From: Archilochus colubris
Taxonomy: Eukaryota; Chordata; Aves; Apodiformes; Trochilidae
Direction of reading: 5' to 3'
DNA: 64,000 nt
NCBI GenBank assembly: GCA_023079485.1
Contig: CM041083.1
Location: 154,212,552-154,276,551, forward strand
Shown: in pieces, positions 35,901 through 48,989 of the stretch
Layout of the letters: the number at the start of each line of letters is the position of its first letter
How positions within the stretch are numbered: position 1 is the first letter of the stretch
Translations under genes and position numbers: made by a program
The notes under the pieces: generated by a model
Database searches by the model: none
Seen by the model: the letters and a program-made list of their open reading frames with translations, nothing else
Told to the model about the DNA's origin: nothing

Positions 35901-37914
35901 CTGAGGTTAGAGGAAAATGCCAATCCTTTCACTATGCATTTGCTAAGACCTGGAGTACATTATTTTCAAAGAGGCTGAGCAGGTATACAAGTAAAACATA
36001 GTCCTGAAAAAGGTTTACAGCCATGATTACATCCCTGAGGATTGTTAGCTTCCGTCTCCTCCACACCAGTTACTTTACCTTATATTTGACCTGTGTTTCT
36101 TATTTCTAAAGAAGGAGGTTGTTCACTCATCTAAGTTCCATAGACAAGGTAAAATCATAAAACATTCAAGCCATAGAAGACCTTTGTTGTACCAAACAAT
36201 CTCTCCTGCATCTCTTTCTGTCATCGAAACAACCTTTGTCAGGACTGTGCTTTTGCCTTGACTCAGGAAAGCTGTTGAAAAAATCAGATGGTGCCACTAC
36301 GCCTGAAACAACAAAGGGAACAGAGAACAGCAGAAAGTATTGAATATTATTTTGAATGCTCACTTTGTAACTAAAGCTACAAATGTTCCTTTCTGATCAA
36401 TGACTTCAGGGGCTTCTAGCACAAAGGACAAAACCAAATTCAGATCACTTGTTATGCTAGTAAATCTCTGCCAGAATTCCAGTATAAGGTGATAGAAAAG
36501 GGAGATTGATTGACCTTTAGAGTAGCAAGACACTGGGTAAAACAAATTGCCTGTGTTTGCTGTCCTTGACATACTCAAAATCCCTGATGTTCTGCTTAAG
36601 TGAACTCTTGCTAAAATAAAAATGCATCAATTCTTGACAGTTCTTGGTGTTGCCAAAATAATTCATGTCTCAATAAGTGACAGAAAACTGGGATATTAGG
36701 TTTTGTGAAAAAAGCTGAGAACAAGATATTTATCTTTAAAGACACTTCCTTTGTCTTCATATATATATACACACATACAGATGTACTAAGTTTTCTGATA
36801 ATGACTTATGTCACTGTACATTGCTCCTCATTTATTACTGACAGAAAGCATTACTTTATAAGGAGAAAAGAAACCTCTTTGCCAACTTTCTTTGAAAAAT
36901 ATTAGCAAGACAGTGTGCTTCAGCAAAGAAAAAAAAAATGTCAACAGGTTTTAGTCAGAGACTCTTGCTTTTTGAGGTAAAGAAGATAAAGCATTCCAAG
37001 GAAATTTTCTTCTAGTACTTGCTTACTCAGAAGCAAGGTCAATCTTTCCATATCTTTCTAAATGAATGAGGCCTTTTGCTCATCCGCGCAACACTGCAGA
37101 GTTCCTGATACCACTGAATTGCTGATGAAGAAGTTGCAGACCTGCACCACAGATTTACCCCATTCTTCAGAAGGAAGGAAATTTCAAGGAAATCTGCCCT
37201 TTGAGTCTAACAATTCTTTCAGTTCTACCAGTTCTTTCCATAAGGCCTCAGAAATCCCAAGATTGCTTCAAATATGGCAAAGACTAGAACTGTAGAGAAG
37301 AAAATTTGCATGTTAAAATAAATTATTTCGAAATCAGAATTATATGATATACTCATATTACAAGTTTACAGATAATTATGTATACAGGAAATGTACTATA
37401 AAGGTGTATTTCCTTTTAAACAGCTACTGAAATGACAGATAAGAAAGCAGGAAATTGATTGGTAATGTATTTCCTAATTAGTCCCCCTCGCCGTTTACAT
37501 GAGGAGTTTGTTTGAATTCTTATCTAAACACTGCTGTTTGTGGTCTCTTGAGCACATTACAGTTATGATAAACACCTTAAGAAGAATGACAGAAAATGCA
37601 TGAACACTAACATTGAGAAAAATTATTTTGGTACATCATCTAAAAAGTCCTATTCTCTGTCTCCATCTACTGGAGGGTTCTTAACAATTAACAGACTGGA
37701 GGCTTTCCCAATACTTCCTCAATGCATGTGATTTTCAAGGAAAGCTAAACTGTTTCAGAAAAGAAGACATATAACTCTCTATCCTGAAAACATAATTTAA
37801 ATATTATCTCAATATCTGAATCACCTATGTTTAGGCACAAATATTCCTCTAAACATCTGAAATTTTTATGCCCTAAATTTGTGAGTAATAATTGAAAGAA
37901 ATATGCCACACCTC

Positions 37915-38035
37915 TAAAAAAAAAACAAAGCCAAACCAAACAGACAAAAACAACCCCCTCCAAAAAAAACCCAAACTCAAAACAAACAAATAAAAAAGAC
38001 AACAAAAAAAACCTTCAAAAAACCCCCCAAAGAAC
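37915..38035. repeat. A/C-rich low-complexity tract
   Basis: About 120 bases composed mainly of A and C, with AAAC, CCAAAC and poly-A words. The aromatic-rich minus-strand frame over it (37745-38005) is a composition artefact. Confidence 0.85.
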
Positions 38036-41000
38036 ATAATACACAATATATCTGGGCAAAGTTTATTGTCTCACATGTTTGTGTCCAAAGAGGTCCAGTG
38101 GATCAAGCATAGTTACAACTAACTCACTTTACTGACAGCATCACTTTGAGATTAAGACATGGCAATCACAGCCTGTGAGAGATATTTCATTTAATATCAT
38201 TTTTAGTAAAATCAAACCTGTGCATTCATAAGTATTTTGGACATAAAGAAGGAGACCTGGACTACATGTCTTTCTCTATTTCAGAGTATAAGCCTACACC
38301 CCGTTTTCCAAGCAGAACATCCTATCCAAATGAGACACAAGTTCTTTGATAAAGAAGTAATCCCTACATTTCCTGTTTTGTAAAAATTTCATTTTTTACA
38401 GATTGGAAAATGAGTCTCAGAAAAGTGGAAAGAATCAGCAAATCAAAACTAAGGAAAAGAAGCAAATTGAGGTCCTGATCTTTGGGTAAAATGTGTAATG
38501 TTTTTGCATGGATTAAACTATTTCTACATTATGAGAAATATGGACTAGAAATTACCTTTTTGCTGTTACAAGAACTTCCTTCATTAGCTTACAGAGTTAG
38601 CCTCTGTCTTTAATCCCATAATTATTCAGTTCACATGGAATGTTTGTAAAATCAGGAAACATGATAAAGTACCTCAGTCTTTGCTTGCAAATCCCACTAG
38701 TGTGGCCATTGTACCCAAAAAGGGGAGAAGTGGTTTTCAACTACCAAAAGCTAAATAATAGAATCTAGAACTTAGTAGCAAGTCTAAACATGACCTTGTT
38801 ATGTGGACAGGCAAATGATGCCTTTTTCTTTGTCCTGGTTTTTGTCTTTTGAATTCTCCATTATTGTGCAGTACATATTATAAATGCATGCCTTACAGAC
38901 TAGGCTACATAGCAGAATCATATGTAGGGAAGTACAGCTTGTGAATCCTTAACTGGTTTAGACATTGGGATGGTTTAGCAGCATAATACATTTCCAGTGA
39001 CTGAATAACAGCACATTCTGTAATAGAATAATTTGATAGTTTTGTGGCACCTAAAGAACCTTGCTGTAAGTACTCAGGATAATAAAGATCAGCATGATGC
39101 AGGAATATTTCTATCAGATTATATATGACCTATATATATAAATATATATACACCTATACAAAGCTATCTGGGCAAAATGCCAGATTTCTGATCTACTATT
39201 TGTGCTGACATGACACAAGTACCACAAGTGCTTTCTATTAAATCAATAACACACTTGACTCTGTTGGCTTTATAGAATGTGTGTAAAATGAATGTAGGTA
39301 CTCCCTCTAATGCAGTAAAGCAGAAAAACAGAGTTTAGGATCATATTTTCAGGAATTCAAAGGAGCCCCGTGGGCATTTTAAGGCAGGGTTTATGAGGAA
39401 AAGGAAAGTTCGAGCCTTCTACTGTATGCCTGAAACCTTAATAAGCAAGCACCCCAAAATAGAAAAATATAATTCTTCTTTCAGATTCAGACAAATTTAG
39501 TGTTAAACCTTCTGACTCAAGAAATCTTCCTTTGTTTTATTGCTCGCTGTGTCTAGTGTTAGACTGAGAAAGAATCATGATGAAATCAGTGAAGTTGGGG
39601 AATTAACTTCTGTAAAATACAATGAGGAGATGTTCACAAAAGATAGGGATTTGAAAGTGTGTCTCAGAGAGTGTAGGTTAGATGTCTTTTTTTACAGCCT
39701 AGAGTGTCAGGGTAGAGACTGTGTTTTACAAAGCCAGTTCTGTCTTTTTGTTGGGTCAACTTGTTGAAAGGACCCCTTCCTATTGAAATCTCAGGGAATA
39801 GTGGCAAAAATCTTCCACTGGTCAAAACTGAGAAAAGTTTTCAAATTGCACTCCTGGAGTTAATCCTTTCTATTTAATCTCTGGATAATTTAGGACACCA
39901 AAATTCTTTGTACTTTCTTGTCAAAATTAGTGGAACATTCTAAAATTGGTATTTTCTAATAGCATTTCTATGCTATTAAGCATTTCACTTAAACTTCTCA
40001 GTTTCCTTGGCAGGGTGGATAGATCATAATAAGAAAAATACCTCTACATATTCCTTCTGTTCTCTCAGCAACAGACTTTCATCACATGCAATCAGTTTTA
40101 GCACTACAGATATTTCTTTAATATAATGAGAACATGTTATTTTATGACTTATTTTCCAGTTCAAAGTTCTCAACTCATTATTAATTTTTAGAGTATAATT
40201 CCACTTAAAAAACTTTGCTGTAGACTTCCAAAGAGAAATTTGAATTCTTGTAGCATGTAACGTGAATACTGAAAAAGGTCACATATTTACATGCGCAGAA
40301 TACTTTTAAGTTATAACTGAAAGCAAGCAAAAAATGTTCTCTTTTTACTTTAAAGGAAAAAAAATTACTGAGATTACTATAGTATATAGAACACACATCT
40401 TTAATTGCAAACAACTAGCGGATAAATTCCTAATAATTATTACTACTGCCTATAGTTTACATTTTCTATTACAAAATCTATTTGAAAGAAGAAGTAATGA
40501 AATTTGTATCTTATGAACTTATACAGGAAAATACAATCATGTTACCCGGGACACATGCTAATGACTCAGAGGATATTTTAATTCAAAAAGTTTATGGAAC
40601 TAGTAACATTTTAAACAATTATATTTTGATTAGAGAGCTGATGGATCTTAACCCACTGCACATCATAGAGACGTGATTTTTCCAAATTTCCAGACCCAGT
40701 ACTTAATCTTCTCACTGAGAACTTTTGACTGACTGATTTCCTGAAATCTTGTTCTGTAAAGGAAAATGAGAGAACTGGTGTTCTGTGAAGTTTCTTTCAG
40801 TTACTGATTTAGTATACAGCCAGAATATCCATACGAGGCTTAGTAGTCATCTAAGCTCTGGAAGTAGAGCTATGACTTATAACTACTTCCATTATATATT
40901 TTGTTTATAGTAATTGTTTTAATGGTTTATCTCATTACAGAAGCACTTAAGCAAGTGGAGTATGCTTTATCACCCCCTCTTTTTTTTTTTTTTTCCCTTC

Positions 41001-41769
41001 TTTTCTACTTTTTTGTAAAAAAATACTGAAAGGGAGTAGATCAGAGATGTCAAATGCACTAGCAATAGGCAGTAACTTACAAGCAAAATTCACTTCTATC
41101 CTTCTGTCTGAAAATGCTCTTTTCTTGTATTAGTATATACTGCAATTTCTTCACAAATCACTGTGATCATCTATTGATTTATATTCCTATAAACCTACAG
41201 ACACTGTCACCAAACGTGCAAATGCTGAGTGTGGAAAACACCATCAAATAAAAAAGCAAGAATAACAGCCCATCCTGTTCTCTGCCTCCCTTTCCAAACT
41301 CACATCTTTGACTTGAACCTCAAAATTGTTTAGCATAAAAGGTTAATCTTTTCACCCTTCACAGCCTCTCAAATATTGAGTGTTTCATGACTTTTTAGGT
41401 GACAAGACACTTTTGAATGGTTTGTGAAGAGCTGTTTAATGTAACCTGAGATTTCATTCTTAGTATAAGTGGCTGAAGATGTTTAAACTAGATTTATGTT
41501 TCTACTTGATGGCACCATGTGTGAGCTTCTTTCCCCTCTCTTTTTTCTATACTGGTCTACTTAAGAGAAAATGCTGAGAAAACAAGGCCATAATTTAAGA
41601 GTTCACGTCACAGCACAAAAATACACTTTGTTCTGTCTTAGCAAATATACTGAAGTTTTAAGAGTTCAGAGAGAGGGATCTCTTACCATCAACCTTATCA
41701 AGTTTTTTTGCTTGTGTCTGTAATATTTTATACTTACACCAGATTTTATTGGATATTTATTCTCTCAAA

Positions 41770-41879
41770 GGGAAACAAACCAAAACAAAATTAAATAACC
41801 CAACAAAACAGGAAAAAAGATAAACAAAAACATAAACAAACCAACAAATATAAAACCTACACCAAAACAAAAAAAAACA
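41770..41879. repeat. A/C-rich low-complexity tract
   Basis: CAAAC/CAAAA-rich stretch about 110 bases long. Confidence 0.8.
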
Positions 41880-42804
41880 GTAAAAGCTGAATTTATCTGC
41901 AGAAGAAATGAAATATAAAAGAAATTGCTACAATTAGTAGGAATGAAGTTGTTTATTTGTGCTAAATATTTCTATATGGGTATTTAAGAATATGTTTTAA
42001 CTGAAAAGATCTAGAACATGTGCTTTATAAAAAATTTATACATATATATATATAAGAATTAGGAGGCTACAAAAATTCATTATCCACCTAATTCATTAGT
42101 GCCTTCCAGCTGTGACTGCAAAAAGATGTTGTAGAGTAAACAGAAAGCAAATATTTAGGTTACTTGCACTAACATTTTCTCATCTGACTACTTTCAGCAT
42201 AGTTTTTCTGAGCGTGCTTTAGTTACTCTCTTAGCCATAGACTGATCTTACTTCTGGGCATTTCCAAGTTTCAAATTTCTTCTCATACCTATATAATTTT
42301 GTTGCATTCATAATATTCTTTCCATAGATTTACTGCCTTGCATCATGGTAAAAATTATTATTCTGATGGTGAAGTACTTGAGTTTATTTTTTTTCTGAAT
42401 GAGTCTTCTACTAAAGACTCAGGTTGGTATATATTCCAGGTTGGTATTTAAGATAGAAAGTATTACTTTTTTCCTGTTATAATACAATTCTAGGTGTCTG
42501 CATCTGCGTGATCACAGCTAGGTAGGATGAATCACTACATTACCTTCTAAAAATGTAAACTGAATAATTCTAATGACAATTATAATGTTACATTAAGTGT
42601 CTCAACTGTTATTGACATGGATAGAAAATGTTATACCTTAAGATCTCAAAAGTATTTGGGATTCCCAAAGCAAATGAAAGTCTGTGTCTTGGTGTGATGA
42701 AACCAAAACCAGAGAATAATAATAATTATATGCTTTTCTTCCTTATACATAATAAAAACATTTAAATGACTCACAGCAACTGGAATACAAACCCCTTACA
42801 TTTT

Positions 42805-43160
42805 TGTGCTGGTTTTGACTGGTATAGAGTCAATTTTCTTCATTGTAGCAAGGATGGTGCTATGATTTGGATATGTGCTGAATATAGCATTGAAAACACA
42901 GGCACATTATTGTTGAGCAGTGTTGACACAGTCAAGGTCTTTTCTGCTTTTCACATCACCCCACCAGCATTAGGCTAGGGCTGCATCTCCTTTGTTTTGC
43001 TCTGCTTGCATGTGTGACTTTTGCTTTATCTATTTACCCGTCTTTACCTCAACCCATGAGTTTTCTCACTTTTACTGTTCTGAGTCTCACTCCCATCTCA
43101 CTGTGGGTGAGTGACTGATTGGTTTTGTGATACTTAGTTGCCGGCTGGAGTTAGACTGAA
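42805..43160 (+). mobile_element. ERVL-like LTR, internally deleted
   Basis: Begins TGTGCTGGTTTTGACTGGTA, then TAGAGTCAATTTTCTTC, close to the start of a very common avian ERVL LTR. It ends with GTGGGTGAGTGACTGATTGG, followed by TTAGTTGCCGGCTGGAGTTA, which matches the U5 end of that family. The U5-type block CTTTACCTCAACCCATGAGT is also present. The terminal CA and any TSD are lost, and the element is shorter than the family as I remember it, which implies internal deletion. No ERV coding region is adjacent. Family identity is by memory. Confidence 0.75.
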
Positions 43161-44691
43161 AATCTAAAATTTAAATTTTACTTAAATATAAAAGTTCTTC
43201 CAAGAGTGCAACTTCTATAGTATAGTGAGATCATTTATTGATTGGTCTCGTTAATTCACAGGAATAATAATGAGCTTTATCTTTCTCCATCTCCCTCATT
43301 CCCTTTTTAATCGTCTCCACAATTTAACAAGATGTTATGTTGTCTGAATTTAATTAAGTCTCTCAAGAATGACCTCAGGTGGGGTTAAAACCAAATTATT
43401 TAGAACTCTTATCTTTCTTCTGATAACAATAGAGAATTATTTTTGTCAACCTCTGTCACGGAAAAGGCAAAACAAATGAATTTTATACAATTGGCTTCAC
43501 CTGTTTAACAGCACTGATTACTGAAGTAGGATATACTAAACTTTCGATTTCTAAGATTATCTAAACCAGAGATTATTATATGCATAACTAGTGAGTAGAT
43601 TGACTCTTCATGTTACAATTACCTTCCTACAGAATGACATTTGCCATATCTTTCAGTTACAGCAGAAGGCACATATTCTCCTTCTCCATATTATCGGTGG
43701 GGTCTTTATGATGTTAATATGACTGTTGTACTGGATTATTTTAAAGGTCACGTTTCTGCAGCATATCTACCTAATTAACTAAACTTCATTGGACTTCCTG
43801 GGGTTGTGCACTGCTGAACATCCACTCAGAATTTGGTTTAGTTACTCAAATGGTCCCCTTTGCAGCAAATTAGCTGACACTCTCCAAATGTCATTTCAAG
43901 AACTGCTTCCTGAGCTAAATCTAGAAAAGCCATAACAGTTGGCTACCTCTACTTGATCCAGGTCACCAACATTCTTTTGAAGACCCTCCATTTCAGACAA
44001 TCTCATCTACCTTTATATTTCACACTAACATACACTGATAGTCTCAAGCTAATCAAGTACTATTCAGGGTTTGGATGCTGCTTGCATGTTATTTATATCA
44101 GTTTCACTACCACCTCTCAAGCCAAGTGTACTGATTCATTATAAGCTCCACAGAAATGCCATGTGGGACCCAGAGAAGACCTATGCCAAGTGCTATATAG
44201 AATGGACACAGGCAGCGCATCCCAAAGAAAACTATCTAGCAGTGTAGATGCAAGCAAGCCTGGAATACTTGGAAAAATGAAGAAAGATCCTACATAGAGA
44301 AAAAATCCTCTGTCACTGCAAATGTAGCTTGTAAAGTTCAGTTTCAGAACTATTGAAGAACATTATTGTATTAGCTTTAAATGTAAAATAATTTTTGTAT
44401 TATATTTGAACTGGTCTTAGAACAAATAGAAAACCATATAATTTCATCAACAATCTTACCTTATACAAGCTGGTTGTAAGGAAGCCTGTAGGGACACTTC
44501 TTCAAGATTTGAGTCTTGCAGAAGAGCAACAGTGAATAGTCAAGATGATGAAGTGCATGTTAACATTCATACTCCTCTGTAATTCAAAGATGCATGAAAA
44601 GTAGTTTGAGATGAAATTTACATGAATGTAAGTTTTTTTTAAAAAAAATAAAAATACTAAGACCCTATTTCTATTATACTCTGTATATCTC
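43161..44691. other. AT-rich non-coding DNA
   Basis: No recognised feature in about 1.5 kb. Short open frames only. Confidence 0.5.
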
Positions 44692-45086
44692 TCTCCTGGT
44701 TTGAGCAAGGATAGAACCAATATTCTTTCTTGTAATTTTACTTTCAGCTAATTCTCTTCTAAGTAGCTGCACTTCCTGAAGTTCATGGCATGTTTCTCAG
44801 TCAGTGTCTGCTGATGGGACTGATAATGCTTGATGTTTATACGTATGCCTAGAGAGTGGTATGCAGAAGCAAGACTGCTGCTCGGTTCTGAGGAAGATCT
44901 TATGCTCTGGAAAGAGAAGTGGAGTAAAGGGGTCACACCTGCAACCTTCCCTTAGGGAGGAGAGGACAAGAAAGGTGACCAAAATTGACCAGATGGAGAA
45001 ATCCATCAGATATACATCATACTCAGAAAAAATTTGAGGGCTCACAAGAGTCAAGTTCTCTTTGTCTATGGCTGGCATTCTGGAAG
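44692..45086 (+). mobile_element. 3'-truncated LTR, same family as 22304-23097 and 54037-54807
   Basis: Aligns with the first half of the 54037-54807 LTR: TCTCCTGGTTTGAGCAAGGA at the start, then TTTCTCAGTCAGTGTCTGCT, TCACACCTGCAACCTTCCCT and GTGACCAAAATTGACCA. Similarity ends near 45086, so the downstream half, including the ATTAAA poly(A) region and the terminal CA, is missing. This is a broken copy of the same LTR in the same orientation as the 54-kb copy. Confidence 0.82.
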
Positions 45087-45699
45087 GCAAATGTATATTG
45101 TTAGATCATAGAAATGGAAGTGCTGAAAAGGGAATCAAAATTCTTCCTGTCAAAATGTTTAGCAGATGCTAAAGTTTAAAGATAGAATTAATATGGACTG
45201 TACATGGGAATGTCTAGATTCCCCCAGGGTAGGTCTCCTAAAATGTATAAAAGTGACAGAAAGTGATTAAAAAATATAAATTTGACCTTTAACAAATTTA
45301 AATTAGTATATAATAAACAGCTGCAGTGATAGTGAATAGCCTATATTCCCCAGCGAGAAATCTTTTTTTCTGGCATTAGTTGAAAAAGAGCTAACCTGCA
45401 TACCTGAAGTAGAGAATTTACTCTATAAAAGCATATTTGAAACACAATGCTGATTTGCTCCTACTACTGAAAACAACTTTTAAATGCTGCAACAGTAATG
45501 GTACAAACTTAACCTGACCAGATTTTAAAAGGTATCTCAAGGCCAGGTTTGAAGGGAGGACTTTAACCATATCATTTTTTGAAGATCAATGTGTCTAGGT
45601 ACAAGGAATGCAGGAGATTTTTTGAAAGTACAAAGTACTGGATGGAAAACAGTTTTGCATAAGTCAGGGTTTCTGTGAATCGAGAGTATGTTCTGTAAT
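45087..45699. other. AT-rich non-coding DNA
   Basis: Nothing recognised with confidence. Part of 45540-45700 may belong to the degraded CR1 that follows. Confidence 0.45.
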
Positions 45700-46290
45700 G
45701 GTTATGGCCAATATCATCCTGAGCTGTATGACTAAAAATGGGATCATCAGGTTAAGGGAAGACATTTGTCCTCTTTCTTTTGGACACATAAGAAATGTCT
45801 GGAACACTATCCAGTTTGGGGATCCAGAGAAGATTCAAATACTGGAGTGAGTCCATCAGAAGACCCTGATGTGCAGCAGGCTGACATCTATTTGCAGAGA
45901 GCTGTAGAGCATAGTCTATGAGGAGAGGCAGATGGAGATGGATTTTTGTGTTGCTGCTGTCAGTCACTTTGTGAGAGGATGCAAAGAAAGTGGAGAAAAG
46001 GTTGTCTGAAATACTCAGTGGTAGGACATGAGGAGAAAACACAAACTGAACCACAGAAAGTTCAGATAGCATACTAGCAGAAGAGTCCTTGAAATGAGGG
46101 CGATCAAACACTAGAGCAAGATACCTGGAGCAGCTGTGAAGTCTTCATCCTTTAAGTTGTTAACAGGTTGACAGGACAAGTCCCTACACAACAGCACCCA
46201 GATTTGAAATACACCCAGCTTTCAGTGGGTTTTGGACAGATGTTCTCTAGACCACACCTCCAACTGGAATTAGGTTATGATTCTGTGCTC
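45700..46290 (+). mobile_element. Old, degraded CR1 LINE
   Basis: Highly diverged but collinear with CR1. Blocks in order: AATATCATCCTGAGCTGTAT, ATCCAGTTTGGGGATCCAGA, TACTGGAGTGAGTCCATCAG, GTCTATGAGGAGAGGCAG, AGGACATGAGGAGAAAACAC, TTGACAGGACAAGTCCCTAC, and a 3' end GGTTATGATTCTGTG. No coding frame survives. It is visibly older than the other CR1 copies. Confidence 0.68.
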
Positions 46291-47112
46291 CTTTAAAGTG
46301 CAAGTGAGAGCTGGTGAGCCTTGCTGAATGACTGCTCCTTTCTGTAGTGTACAACTGATCTTGAAGAGAAGGTTCAGGAGGACATAACTGAAGGACACAG
46401 AATTAACAGGCATGCAGCATAAGAGGCTACCACCTGCATCCCAAACAGATGCTGAGAGAAGTAAGGGTTTGTCAGACAGGCTCCAGAGATCTGGGAAAGG
46501 AAGATTTCCTTGGGCCAAAAAGGGGTTTTTAGATTTGGCTGCCAGCCAGTAAGTGGCTCTTTGCATTGATAGAAAGCCTAGAAGCATGAACCAACCAGAG
46601 AGGACACTTCAGGTAAGGAATAATCTCAAAACAGCTAAGTTAGAAGATTGGAACTTTTATTCCTAAAGAAAAAATTATACCATCCTAGATTATAAAATAG
46701 TGTAATTGTATTTGGTATAGTAAAATAATTCACAATGTTTTGGTTTTGTGCTGTTTGGTTTATTTTTTTCTTTTTTTTTTTTTCCTAGACTGTTTTTTAT
46801 GAAAAAAAATATAGGAATTTCAAGTAAAATTCTCTGAATGAGTTGGAGTATGATTTCCCATGCTACAGTGCTTCAAAACTGAAAATCTCTTGAAAGGATT
46901 TTGTGAAGAATTATTTTCATATTTACAAAGTATTTTATTTTTATTTTGAAAACATGAATCAAAAGACTTTTTGTACAAAAATAGATCCTAGAGAAAAAAG
47001 TCACTAAATTTTGTAAGCTTAGATGAAATAAGCTAAAATCAATAAAAGTTTTACTTCTCAAATTGTGTTGTTACTTTTCCCCTTCTTAAGATTTGGCTGG
47101 GGGAAGACATGA

Positions 47113-47126
47113 CCACCAGAGGGCAG
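47113..47126 (+). promoter_or_regulatory. Candidate CTCF binding site
   Basis: CCACCAGAGGGCAG matches the vertebrate CTCF core consensus (CCASYAGRKGGCRS form) at every position. It stands alone in AT-rich DNA and is not inside a repeat I recognise. CTCF is a zinc-finger protein that anchors chromatin loops and insulators; occupancy cannot be judged from sequence. Confidence 0.6.
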
Positions 47127-47423
47127 AGGTGGATAGTTTTCAAAACACATTAAGCCTGCTGCCTTCTAGAAGTACTTTGTAACAAGTTACGAAATTTGAC
47201 TTGGTAATGAATCCTTCAGCAAGCTACTTGCTGCAAAGGAATAAAAGACAGATTCAAGTTCAAACAGTAATTTTAATACCATTAATTAAGGTATGTGAGA
47301 CAAAATAGTTTGAAATAACTAAGAACATAACTGAATGTAATTATCAATCAGAGATGAAATAAGTAACAGAACAAGACAATAGGAAGGAGAAGTCTTGTTA
47401 TGCTAAAGTTAATTGTTAGGGGA

Positions 47424-47570
47424 AAAAACCACAACAGCAACACCAAAAATAAAACAACTAACACACAAACCCCAAACAAACAAAAAGCCCCAAAACCCAA
47501 AAGACCCCAGCCAATTAAAAAAAAAATAAACCCAAAACCAAAACCAGAAACAACCTCAAACCAATCAAAC
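47424..47570. repeat. A/C-rich low-complexity tract
   Basis: About 145 bases of mostly A and C (ACAC, CCAAAA, AACC words). Overlapping open frames on both strands (47348-47606) reflect composition only. Confidence 0.85.
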
Positions 47571-48756
47571 AATTATTGCTTCAGATTGCTGTGCTTACTG
47601 AAATAGAATATAATGCTTAAAATTCACTATTTTATATCTGGCTTATTTCAGAACTTGTAAACAGCACTGATTAACACTAATTGCATTTATATGACATACC
47701 CTTCCAAAATCTTCATATGATTTTACTATGTATAAATGCATTTAATCCTAAAAAAGACAAGTATATAGAAACTGGTGTTCAGTTAGTTTAATTTTTCAAA
47801 AGTTATGCAGTGAGTATTGGTATTCTTAAGAAATTATAATACAAAGTTTTCATCTCTTACTTCAGTTAACTCCCAGATGCCTAAATGCTTACAATTGGGT
47901 CTTGTTGGCTTCATTAATTTCTATTTATTTATTTATTTATTTATTGGTGCTAGACTGGGAAGAATGCAACCTTTTAAATGCAATTAATAATTCAATTAGT
48001 TATCTCAGCTCACTGATGCATTTTATAAAGTCTAGAAAAATACATGAGACAATGCTAAAATATAGTCTGTGGTAGTAAATCACAGAATCACAGATTTATC
48101 AAAGTTGCAGGGGAACTCTAGAGATCATCTAGTCCAACTCTCCCACTAAAGCAGGATCACCTAAAGAACATTACTCAAGGACTGCATCCAGGTGGGTTTT
48201 GAATTTCTCCAGAGAAAAGGAATCCACAATCTCTCTGGACATCCTGTTCCAGTGACTTGTCATCCTTATAGTAAGAGAGATTTTTCTTATATTTAAATGG
48301 AACTTCCTGTGTTCCAGCTTATGCCCATTGCCCTTTGTCCTGTCACTGGGAACTACTGAGAAGGGTCATGCTCCATCTTCCTTGCACCCAACTTTCAAAT
48401 ACTTGTAGAAATTGACAAGGGCTCCCCTCAACCTTCTCTTCTCCAGGCTAAAGAGTCCCAGCTCTCTCAGCCTTTCATTACAAGAGAGAGGATCCAATCC
48501 ATCAGTCATCTTTGTTGTCTTCTGCTGGACTCTCTCCAGTAGTTCCTAGTCTCTCTTGACCTGGGTAGCTGAGAACTGGATGCAGTATCCAAGCTGTGGC
48601 CTCACCAGGGCAGAGTAGAGGGGGAGAGTGACCTCTCTTGACCTACTGGTCACATTTTATGCAACCTAGGGTACTGTTGGCCTTCCTGGCAACAAGGGCA
48701 CACTGCTGGCTCATGAAGTATTTACTATCTATGAGGACCCCCAGATCTTTTCCACA

Positions 48757-48976
48757 TAAATATAAGGAAAAAAATTTTTCACTGTGAGGGTGACAGAGCA
48801 CTGGAACAGGCTGCCTCAGGGAGGTTGTAGTCTCCTTCTCTGGAGACATTAAAAATCTGCCCAGAGGCATTGCTATGTGACCTCCTGTAGGTGACCCTGC
48901 TCTGGCAGGAGGTTGGCCTAGGTGATCTTTCAAGGTCACTTCCAATCCCTGACTTTCTGTGATTTCTGTGATTTCT
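48757..48976 (+). mobile_element. CR1 LINE 3' fragment nested inside the longer CR1
   Basis: Reads TTTTTCACTGTGAGGGTGAC, then AGAGCACTGGAACAGGCTGC, continues through GTTGGCCTAGGTGATCTTTC, and ends TTTCTGTGATTTCTGTGATT. This is a plus-strand CR1 3' end. The host copy breaks at CAGATCTTTTCCACATA (about 48755) and resumes at CTTTCCAGCAGGTCCACACC (about 48977). The nested copy is therefore younger than the host. Confidence 0.88.
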
Positions 48977-48989
48977 CTTTCCAGCAGGT

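Larger units (their letters stand above)
32926..42804. other. Long AT-rich non-coding stretch, low-complexity tracts only
   Basis: Almost 10 kb without a recognisable exon, RNA or transposon. It contains T/G-rich or T-rich tracts (33554-33596, 35346-35368), a 15-T run (40980-40994), A/C-rich tracts (37915-38035, 41770-41879) and short TA runs (36763-36779, 39125-39152, 42038-42055). A 14-base near-direct repeat CTTGG(T/C)AATTACAA occurs at 35728-35741 and 35754-35767. Open frames are under 95 codons, with no known motif. Confidence 0.5.
46291..48078. other. Non-coding DNA with a CTCF-like motif and an A/C-rich tract
   Basis: Contains a somewhat GC-richer unassigned stretch (46291-46610), a strong CTCF-type core (47113-47126), an A/C-rich tract (47424-47570) and a short ATTT repeat (47919-47944). 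The minus frame of 105 codons at 46270-46587 has no recognisable motif. Confidence 0.5.

Noticed and set aside
47348..47606. Hydrophobic minus frame resembling a membrane protein
   Set aside because: It is the complement of an A/C-rich low-complexity tract; Gly/Phe/Leu/Val runs follow from the base composition.
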